Shown: positions 7,309 to 12,324 of the stretch, piece after piece
How the letters are laid out: each line of letters opens with the position of its first letter
How positions within the stretch are numbered: the first letter of the stretch is position 1
The notes under the pieces: model-generated
Database searches by the model: none
Seen by the model: only the letters and a program-made list of their open reading frames with translations
Told to the model about the DNA's origin: nothing
NCBI GenBank assembly: GCA_008671285.1
Contig: RPYR01000005.1
Span: 1-13,425, forward strand
Length of the DNA stretch: 13,425 bases
Origin: Collinsella aerofaciens
Lineage (GTDB): Bacteria; Actinomycetota; Coriobacteriia; Coriobacteriales; Coriobacteriaceae
Direction: 5' to 3'
Made by a program: the position numbers and the translations under genes

Positions 7309-8369
7309 GGCAGATACTCCCCTCTGATTGCCGCCCACTCGACACCGTACAGTTGCTGCGCCGTACCGCCAAGCACAAGGTCGCTGTCTGTATCGCTCAG
7401 ATTTGCAGCGCGAACGCAGGCGACACCCTCGGTGAGCCACTCGCGTTTGACGGGATAGCTCGTGCCAAAAACAATATGGTCTGCACCCAGCACGTCAACC
7501 GCGCAGGCGAGGAGTGTCTTGCCCCAAGGCTGGGCATGGGACATGTCGAAATAGATGTTGTTCTCGAGGTGCCTGGAAACGGTCTCGGTATCGACCTGAA
7601 AACGGCCAGAAGCATCAGGGCGCTTGGGACCATGAGGCAGCAGCATCTCCTTGAACGCAAAGTATGCGCCGCCGAGCATGGAGTGGACCATCTTGATATT
7701 GGGATAGCGCTCAAAGAAATCACCAAAGATCTCTCGGCCGATCGCCGTAGTTTGGTCGACGCAGCGGCCATAAGAGCGGCGAAGGTTGTCGTACGCGAGA
7801 AGCGACTCGTTCTCGACCGGCACGGGAACATGGTGCACGTAAACGGTGACATGGCGTTCGTTCAGGTGCTCGAAAAAGCTCGAGAAGACCTGGTCGTCGA
7901 GATAGCGCTTGCCGTAGTGAGCGCAGAGCTGCACGCCCGCAAAACCATCGTCGAGCCTGCGGTCGAGCTCCTCCAAATTCGCTTTGGTGCCAAAGGGCGG
8001 CACGGCGACAAGCGGAATCAGACGGCCATTTGACGCCTTCGCGTCAGCAGCCATACCGTCGTTGAAACGCCGGCACATCTCGAGCGACATCCACTCGTGG
8101 CAGCCGGGGAGCTTGAGGATCGCCTTGTCGACCCCCGCCTCATCCATATCGGCCAAGCGCTTCTCGAGGGTGTAGTCGCCCTCAATGTAGTTAAGACCCG
8201 GAGAACCGGCAGGCATCTCGATCACGATCTGTCGTTTGCCGGCGGAATTCATGGTCAGATAGCCTTCGGTGTCATAGGCGCGGGGTACCTCGGCCAAAAA
8301 CTGTTCGCAGAGCGTCTCGTCATGAAAGATGTGCTCGTCGAACCAGTAGGAATTTGCATCGATAATCAT
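7290..8369 (-). CDS. Amidohydrolase-2 (ACMSD-like) family protein lacking canonical metal ligands
   Basis: This 359-residue protein has the TIM-barrel layout of the amidohydrolase-2 family (PF04909; relatives of ACMSD and other decarboxylases or hydrolases). Recognisable parts are MDEAGVDKAILKLPG (75-89), GVQLCAHYG (145-153), VYVHH (176-180), PNIKMVHSMLGG (223-234), SHAQPWGK (277-284) and FGTSYP (301-306). The N-terminal HxH metal motif is replaced by DANSY (Asn6, Tyr8), and the Asp of the usual FGSDYP motif is Ser304. His180 and His229 remain. The ATG at 8369 is preceded only by a weak, distant AAAGGCGG. It is the first gene after a good promoter and overlaps the next gene. From memory, similar gut-bacterial proteins share these changes, so the family may have an unusual active site rather than being decayed. 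The reaction is unknown. Confidence 0.82.
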   Translation of the reverse strand: MIIDANSYWFDEHIFHDETLCEQFLAEVPRAYDTEGYLTMNSAGKRQIVIEMPAGSPGLNYIEGDYTLEKRLADMDEAGVDKAILKLPGCHEWMSLEMCRRFNDGMAADAKASNGRLIPLVAVPPFGTKANLEELDRRLDDGFAGVQLCAHYGKRYLDDQVFSSFFEHLNERHVTVYVHHVPVPVENESLLAYDNLRRSYGRCVDQTTAIGREIFGDFFERYPNIKMVHSMLGGAYFAFKEMLLPHGPKRPDASGRFQVDTETVSRHLENNIYFDMSHAQPWGKTLLACAVDVLGADHIVFGTSYPVKREWLTEGVACVRAANLSDTDSDLVLGGTAQQLYGVEWAAIRGEYLPWAKER

Positions 8370-8401
8370 TGGTTGGAACCGCCTTTCATCTTGTTGAAAA
8401 C

Positions 8402-8431
8402 ATTCTAGAAAAGCAGGTACCCGGACATCAA
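8402..8431 (-). promoter_or_regulatory. Sigma-70 promoter of the amidohydrolase/ceramidase-like/PTS operon
   Basis: On the minus strand, TTGATG (8431-8426) and TAGAAT (8407-8402) form -35 and -10 elements separated by 18 bp, matching the consensus at 4 and 5 of 6 positions. Transcription would start near 8395, giving a leader of about 26 nt before the amidohydrolase ATG. Confidence 0.6.
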
Positions 8432-8450
8432 TTCCAGCTTAAGCCTACTG

Positions 8451-8467
8451 TATTCCATTTTGGAATA
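8451..8467. promoter_or_regulatory. LysR-type operator dyad (T-N11-A)
   Basis: TATTCCATTTTGGAATA is a perfect 7-bp inverted repeat with a 3-nt centre and contains the LysR-family T-N11-A box (8453-8465). Its centre is about 64 bp upstream of the predicted start site, where LysR recognition sites usually lie. A further half-site, ATTCCA at 8431-8436, touches the -35 element and fits the usual second (activation) site. The regulator is probably one of the two LysR proteins of this window, more likely the one at 2241-3164. Confidence 0.6.
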
Positions 8468-8534
8468 GAACTTACCGCTCACACGCGAACCTCGCCCGCT
8501 CAACGAGACAAGCGCTAACAGCACGGGCTTAGAC

Positions 8535-8574
8535 AAAAAACGGTCGGCCCGCATCCGTTGCGGGCCGACCGTTT
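8535..8574 (-). terminator. Rho-independent terminator of the HTH-aminotransferase gene
   Basis: A perfect 15-bp inverted repeat (8538-8552 and 8560-8574, core CGGTCGGCCCGC) with a 7-nt loop is followed on the minus strand by a run of T residues (8540-8535). It lies just 22 nt after the stop codon of the leftward aminotransferase gene and separates it from the operon promoter. Confidence 0.93.
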
Positions 8575-8595
8575 CATTACAGGCTACCTTTGCCG

Positions 8596-10116
8596 TTACG
8601 CCTGGCGGTAGTGATCGAAGAAGTCGGCGAGGTCTTCGAGGGACTCTTTGAGCACTTCCATGCGCGGCAGGTACACGATACGGAAGTGGTCGGGCTCAGC
8701 CCAGTTGAAGCCGCCACCGCGCGTGATCAGGATCTTCTTCTCGTGCAGCAGGTCGAGGGCAAACTGTTCGTCATCGGTGATGTTGAACTTCTTCACATCC
8801 ATCTTGGGGAAGATGTAGAACGCCGCGCGCGGCTTAACCACCGAGATGCCGTCAATCTTGCTGAGCGCCTCATACACAAAGTTGCGCTGCTCGTAGACAC
8901 GGCCGCCAGGACGGATGTAGTCGTTAACGGACTGATGTCCGCCGAGTGCCGTCTGAACGATCGACTGAGCCGGCACGTTGGAGCACAGGCGCATGTTGGA
9001 GAGCATGTTGATGCCCATGATGAAGTCGCTCATGCAGCGCTGGTTGCCCGAAAGCACCATCCAGCCAATACGATAGCCCGCGATCATGTGCGACTTGGAC
9101 AGACCGCTAAAGGTGACGCAGGGCAGGTCGGGGGCGAGCGAGGCAATCGAGACGTGCTCGTAGCCGTCCATGCACAGGCGGTCGTAGATCTCATCGGCAA
9201 AGATCATCAGCTGATGCCTGCGTGCAACCTCGACGATACCCTCGAGCACCTCGCGCGGATAGACGGATCCCGTGGGGTTGTTGGGGTTGATGATGACGAG
9301 AGCCTTGGTCGCGCTCGTAATCTTGGACTCCATATCCTCCAAGTCGGGATACCAATCCGCCTGCTCATCGCACAGATAGTGCACAGGATGACCGCCGGCA
9401 AGGGTTGCGCACGCCGTCCAGAGCGGATAGTCGGGGCTGGGGATCAGAATCTCGTCGCCATTGTCGAGCAGTGCGTTCATCGAAAGCTGAATGAGCTCGG
9501 ACACGCCGTTGCCCGTGTAGATATGCTCCATCTGAACGTTGGGCAGGCCTTTGATCTGCGAATACTGCATGATCGCCTTGCGCGCAGAGAACAGGCCGCG
9601 CGAGTTGGAATAGCCTTCGCAGTCGGGCAGCTGCTGGCGCATGTCCTTGATGACCTCATCGGGCGTGCGGAAACCGAAGGGCGCCGGGTTGCCGATATTG
9701 AGCTTGAGGATGCGCTCGCCCTCGTCCTCCATACGGGCAGCCTCGTCGACGACGGGACCGCGCACGTCATACAGGACGTTATCGAGCTTGGTGGATTTAG
9801 AAAAAGTACGCATGGTGGTGCTCCTTGCAATTTGAGCTGAGGGATGGGGTTCGGGCTTGGAATCGTTGCGGGGTGATGATGCCTCGCCTTGATCGGCGTC
9901 GCCGGCAAGCAGCCAGGTAACATCAACCTCCAAAATACGGGCGAGCAGCTCAGCCACATCGCGCCGCGGGATCGTCTTGCCGCTCACATATTGGCTCATC
10001 TGACTCTTGCCGAGTTTTTTGCCGAGCATCTCCGATGCGCGGATCACGTCCGACTGGCGAACGTCGCGATCGGACATAGCCTGTCGCAGGCGATCGCTAA
10101 ACGTCTCTTGGGCCAC
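8596..10116 (-). CDS. alaA: Cro/CI-type HTH fused to AlaA-like alanine aminotransferase
   Basis: This 506-residue protein joins a DNA-binding domain to a full PLP aminotransferase. Residues 4-72 form an XRE-type helix-turn-helix (QSDVIRASEML, then KSQMSQYVSGKTIPR). A polar linker (about 73-100) follows. Residues 102-506 match E. coli AlaA along the whole length, which converts pyruvate and glutamate to alanine and 2-oxoglutarate: NIGNPAPFGF, GYSNSRGLFSARKAIMQ, NPNNPTGSVY, ADEIYD, the PLP-lysine motif GLSKSHMIAGYRIGW, and the substrate arginine in DHFRIVYLPR. The GTG at 10116 is chosen because AAGGAGG lies 5 nt upstream; the ATG at 10167 lies inside the operator palindrome and lacks a ribosome binding site. 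A second possible start lies at 9813. The HTH probably binds the repeats upstream, so the protein may repress itself according to amino-acid or PLP state; that is inference. The gene is single, with its own terminator. Confidence 0.9.
   Translation of the reverse strand: MAQETFSDRLRQAMSDRDVRQSDVIRASEMLGKKLGKSQMSQYVSGKTIPRRDVAELLARILEVDVTWLLAGDADQGEASSPRNDSKPEPHPSAQIARSTTMRTFSKSTKLDNVLYDVRGPVVDEAARMEDEGERILKLNIGNPAPFGFRTPDEVIKDMRQQLPDCEGYSNSRGLFSARKAIMQYSQIKGLPNVQMEHIYTGNGVSELIQLSMNALLDNGDEILIPSPDYPLWTACATLAGGHPVHYLCDEQADWYPDLEDMESKITSATKALVIINPNNPTGSVYPREVLEGIVEVARRHQLMIFADEIYDRLCMDGYEHVSIASLAPDLPCVTFSGLSKSHMIAGYRIGWMVLSGNQRCMSDFIMGINMLSNMRLCSNVPAQSIVQTALGGHQSVNDYIRPGGRVYEQRNFVYEALSKIDGISVVKPRAAFYIFPKMDVKKFNITDDEQFALDLLHEKKILITRGGGFNWAEPDHFRIVYLPRMEVLKESLEDLADFFDHYRQA
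9811..9826 (-). promoter_or_regulatory. Internal ribosome binding site and ATG at the HTH/aminotransferase junction
   Basis: On the minus strand AAGGAG (9826-9821) stands 7 nt before an in-frame ATG (9813-9811), codon 102 of the fusion. Translation from here would give a 405-residue protein starting MRTFSKSTKL, the length and start expected of a stand-alone AlaA enzyme. The gene may therefore yield both a DNA-binding fusion and a free enzyme. Confidence 0.5.
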
Positions 10117-10137
10117 TAGAACCTCCTTGCTGGCAAA

Positions 10138-10219
10138 GTTCAATTTATAGAACACGAATTGAACCATGGTTCAATTTAGCAAGCAGTATAACGCCGTACC
10201 TCATTCGAAAGTTCAATTT
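10138..10219. promoter_or_regulatory. Operator cluster of GTTCAATTT repeats with a 20-bp palindrome
   Basis: The motif GTTCAATTT occurs three times on the plus strand (10138-10146, 10169-10177, 10211-10219), and its inverse AATTGAAC lies at 10157-10164. The middle pair forms a perfect 20-bp palindrome, AATTGAACCATGGTTCAATT (10157-10176). The first copy makes a second dyad with the inverted copy, 11 nt apart. The cluster lies 22-103 nt upstream of the HTH-aminotransferase start and overlaps its likely promoter, as expected for sites bound by that gene's own HTH domain. Confidence 0.7.
10144..10174 (-). promoter_or_regulatory. Likely promoter of the HTH-aminotransferase gene
   Basis: On the minus strand TTGAAC (10174-10169) and TATAAA (10149-10144) could be -35 and -10 elements with a 19-bp spacer, giving a leader of about 20 nt. 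A second candidate is TTGAAC (10216-10211) with TATACT (10190-10185), spaced 20 bp. In both, the -35 is part of a GTTCAATTT repeat, so a bound repressor would block RNA polymerase. Both spacers are longer than ideal. Confidence 0.4.
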
Positions 10220-10278
10220 CATAAGAAAATGTATCGGACTCCGAAATCTGCCCAAAGCAAACAATGGCGTGTACACGT

Positions 10279-11136
10279 TTAGAGGTATTCGAGAAAACGG
10301 ACGGCGGCAAGCGAAACATCGGCCGTTCGATATATGGCGTTGATCTGCCGATGGGGATGTCCCTCGAGCGAACGCACGGCAACATCGAACTGACAACGGC
10401 GCAAGATGAGCGCGGGAAGAATGCTCACGCCCAGGTCGTCCTCGACCATAGCCATAATCGCATAATCATCCCAGGTCGACAGCTTGGAGCACACCGTCAG
10501 CCCCGCCCGACGGAACAGCGGCGTAATCTCGTCATCGGTGCCGCGTTCTAGCAGAATAAACTGCTCGTTGGCCAAATCGGCAAGGGAAACGACCTCCGCG
10601 GTGGCAAGCGAGGAGTCCGCTGGCACCACGGCCATCAGCTCGTCTTGCACCAACGGTCGCGACGCCATGCCGGCGCCGCGTGGCTCGCGCGGAATAAAGC
10701 CCAGGTCGCAGCGGCCTTCCGCCACCCATTGCTCAATCTCGGAGTAATCACCCATCAGCAGCTCGTAATCGACATCCGGATGATCGGCGCGAAAGCGCGC
10801 AATCACCGGCGGCAGCACGTGGGTCGCCACACTCGAAAACGTACCGATGCAGATTTTGCCGCGCATGAGTCCACGCATCTCATCCACCCGTCGCTGCAGG
10901 CGGCCAAACTCTTCGCATAACGCCTCGACTGCCGGCATGACCTGCCGCCCGTCGGCAGAAAGCACCACGCCCTCTCGGCTGCGATCAAGCACCTTAAAAC
11001 CCCAGTCTGCCTCAAGGTCGCCCACCATGCGGCTCACGCCCGACTGCGAATAGCTCAGCCGCTCTGCAGCACGCGTAAAGCTGCCGGCACGCACCGTCTC
11101 GAGCAGCACTTGCATCTTTTGGATATTGGTCTCCAC
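10279..11136 (-). CDS. LysR-family transcriptional regulator, divergent from the EamA gene
   Basis: This 285-residue protein has a LysR N-terminal helix-turn-helix (about 4-62; FTRAAERLSYSQSGVSRMV at 20-38) and a substrate-binding domain (about 88-280). The GTG at 11136 is preferred because its product starts VETNIQKMQVLLE, placing the first helix where LysR proteins normally have it, with a GGGG-A ribosome binding site nearby. An ATG at 11157 would add seven residues but has no ribosome binding site. It is transcribed away from the EamA exporter, the classic arrangement of a LysR regulator and its target, and two dyads lie between them. It probably controls that exporter and itself. The next gene downstream, the HTH-aminotransferase, has its own promoter; only a small CGTGTACACG palindrome (10268-10277), not a clear terminator, follows the stop. 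Confidence 0.9.
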   Translation of the reverse strand: METNIQKMQVLLETVRAGSFTRAAERLSYSQSGVSRMVGDLEADWGFKVLDRSREGVVLSADGRQVMPAVEALCEEFGRLQRRVDEMRGLMRGKICIGTFSSVATHVLPPVIARFRADHPDVDYELLMGDYSEIEQWVAEGRCDLGFIPREPRGAGMASRPLVQDELMAVVPADSSLATAEVVSLADLANEQFILLERGTDDEITPLFRRAGLTVCSKLSTWDDYAIMAMVEDDLGVSILPALILRRCQFDVAVRSLEGHPHRQINAIYRTADVSLAAVRFLEYL

Positions 11137-11181
11137 GGCACGTCCCCACCCTTGCATGAGTTTTTGTCATGTTTTCCATGC

Positions 11182-11187
11182 ATTATA
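11182..11187 (-). promoter_or_regulatory. -10 element of the LysR gene at 10279-11136
   Basis: The minus strand reads a perfect TATAAT here, giving a start near 11175 and a leader of about 39 nt to the GTG. The -35 is weak (CTGGCT, 16-bp spacer) and abuts the dyad at 11209-11225, so expression may be autoregulated. Confidence 0.5.
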
Positions 11188-11208
11188 TTCGCTTTTCTTC
11201 TAAAGCCA

Positions 11209-11231
11209 GTTCACACATAGTGAACATGTTC
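11209..11231. promoter_or_regulatory. Overlapping dyads between the LysR and EamA genes
   Basis: GTTCAC and GTGAAC, 5 nt apart (11209-11225), form an inverted repeat that contains a LysR T-N11-A box (11211-11223). The second arm overlaps a 10-bp palindrome GAACATGTTC (11222-11231). The pair lies at the -35 edge of the LysR promoter and 24-46 nt before the EamA start. I could not place a convincing EamA promoter; TATAGA at 11235-11240 is too close to the start codon to be trusted. Confidence 0.5.
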
Positions 11232-11254
11232 GGATATAGAGGGGATGTCAGCGC

Positions 11255-12166
11255 ATGAACAACGGACTGTTTACATACTTAGCAGCATTACTGTTGTTTG
11301 GCTCTAACGGCATCATCGCCGCAGCTATCGCACTGCCGAGCTCCGATATCGTGCTGCTGCGCACTTTTCTGGGAACCCTCTCGCTTGTAACCATCCTCGC
11401 CACTACCCAACACCATAAGTTGCAGGCGCCATCTCGTCCCCGCGAAGCCGCGGCCCTCCTCCTCTCGGGAGCTGCGCTGGGCGCCAGCTGGATTTTTCTG
11501 TTCCGCGCCTACCAGACGATCGGCGTCGGCGTATCCTCGCTGCTGTACTACTGCGGCCCCATCATTGTCATGGCGCTCTCCCCGCTCATCTTTGGCGAAA
11601 AGCTGACCGGCGGCAAAATCGCCGGCTTTGTCGCCGTTGCTTGTGGCGCTTTTCTCATTGCAGCGCAAGGTCTAGGCGGCAATATGCCCATTGCGGGCAT
11701 CGTCTGTGGAATCGCCTCGGCCTTCTGCTATGCATTGATGGTCATCGCCAGCAAGGGTGCGCCGCACATCGAGGGCCTCGAGAACTCCGCGCTCCAGGTG
11801 AGCGCCGCCTTTGTGACCGCACTGGTCCTCACGCTCATCACGCAGGGCGCTCCCTCGTTCCTGTCCGCCGGCGTCGCCGCCAGTATTGATTGGCGCGCCG
11901 TCGCTATGCTCGGCGTCGTCAACACCGGCATTGGTTGCCTGCTCTACTTTAGCGCCGTCGCCAAGCTGCCCGTCCAGACCGTCGCCGTCGTCGGCTACCT
12001 CGAGCCGCTTTCGGCGGTCGTGTTCTCGGCCGCCCTTTTGGGTGAAGCCATAACACCGCACCGCCTGATGGGCGCCGCGCTTATCATCGGCGGCGCGATT
12101 TTTTGCGAACTCGCCGGCAAACGCGCAAACGCCAAGGCTGGCATCGCCCAGACAGCACGTGCTTAA
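11255..12166 (+). CDS. EamA/DMT-family transporter
   Basis: This 303-residue protein has about ten transmembrane segments arranged as two EamA repeats (about 5-137 and 147-285), the layout of drug/metabolite transporters such as RhaT- or RarD-like permeases and amino-acid or metabolite exporters. Repeat ends show the usual signatures: PLIFGEKLTGGKIAGFVAV in the first half and YLEPLSAVVFSAALLGE in the second. The ATG at 11255 follows AGAGGGGA (about 11238-11245). It is divergent from a LysR gene, which suggests induction by the transported compound or a related one. A 24-bp palindrome lies 34 nt after the stop. The substrate is unknown; nearness to the alanine aminotransferase gene invites the idea of amino-acid export, but nothing in the sequence shows it. 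Confidence 0.9.
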   Translation: MNNGLFTYLAALLLFGSNGIIAAAIALPSSDIVLLRTFLGTLSLVTILATTQHHKLQAPSRPREAAALLLSGAALGASWIFLFRAYQTIGVGVSSLLYYCGPIIVMALSPLIFGEKLTGGKIAGFVAVACGAFLIAAQGLGGNMPIAGIVCGIASAFCYALMVIASKGAPHIEGLENSALQVSAAFVTALVLTLITQGAPSFLSAGVAASIDWRAVAMLGVVNTGIGCLLYFSAVAKLPVQTVAVVGYLEPLSAVVFSAALLGEAITPHRLMGAALIIGGAIFCELAGKRANAKAGIAQTARA

Positions 12167-12200
12167 AAGCCCCTGCTTTGAAATGCTACCTGCGTAGATA

Positions 12201-12224
12201 AATAATCCCCAGCTGGGGATTATT
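12201..12224 (+). terminator. 24-bp perfect palindrome, probable terminator of the EamA gene
   Basis: AATAATCCCC (12201-12210) and its complement (12215-12224) flank AGCT, forming a fully self-complementary 24-mer. As RNA it would make a 10-bp hairpin with a GC core and an A/U outer stem ending ATTATTGTCT. It lacks a long U run, so termination may be partial, and a DNA-binding site for the downstream kup promoter is an alternative. Confidence 0.6.
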
Positions 12225-12262
12225 GTCTAAAATAACCTGATGTGCCAAACTGCTCTTGTATG

Positions 12263-12268
12263 TATAAA
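12263..12268 (+). promoter_or_regulatory. kup: Candidate -10 of kup
   Basis: TATAAA on the plus strand matches the -10 consensus at 5 of 6 positions. No good -35 lies at 16-18 bp. Transcription would begin near 12275, a few bases before a strong stem-loop, with a leader of about 50 nt. Confidence 0.4.
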
Positions 12269-12279
12269 GACGGCATAAA

Positions 12280-12304
12280 GGTTATCTGTCCTAGACAGAT
12301 AACC
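12280..12304 (+). promoter_or_regulatory. 25-bp dyad/stem-loop in the kup leader
   Basis: GGTTATCTGTC (12280-12290) and its perfect complement (12294-12304) are separated by CTA. The dyad would cover the very start of the kup mRNA and ends 20 nt before the GTG. It lacks a U run, so it is not a terminator. It could be a repressor site at the transcription start or a 5' stabilising or regulatory hairpin near the ribosome binding site. It is too short for the known c-di-AMP riboswitch of potassium genes. Confidence 0.55.
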
Positions 12305-12324
12305 GGATGTCTAAGGGAGTCCAC

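Noticed and set aside
7309..7440. N-terminal extension of the second ceramidase-like protein
   Set aside because: It overlaps the amidohydrolase coding region, is Arg/Cys-rich and unlike the family, and a ribosome binding site supports the start at 7308.
8590..9840. 416-residue plus-strand open frame
   Set aside because: It lies exactly antisense to the aminotransferase domain, whose motifs are unmistakable, and its composition (His/Val/Arg-rich, no recognisable domain) is typical of a high-GC antisense shadow.
10138..10219. Short CRISPR-like array
   Set aside because: The repeats are only 9 nt, irregularly spaced and in both orientations, which fits operator half-sites instead.
11641..12061. 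Open frames on both strands inside the EamA gene
   Set aside because: Arg/Gly/Asp-rich alternative-frame shadows within a clear transporter gene.
12280..12304. c-di-AMP (ydaO-type) riboswitch upstream of kup
   Set aside because: The leader is only about 50 nt with one simple hairpin, far too short for that riboswitch.
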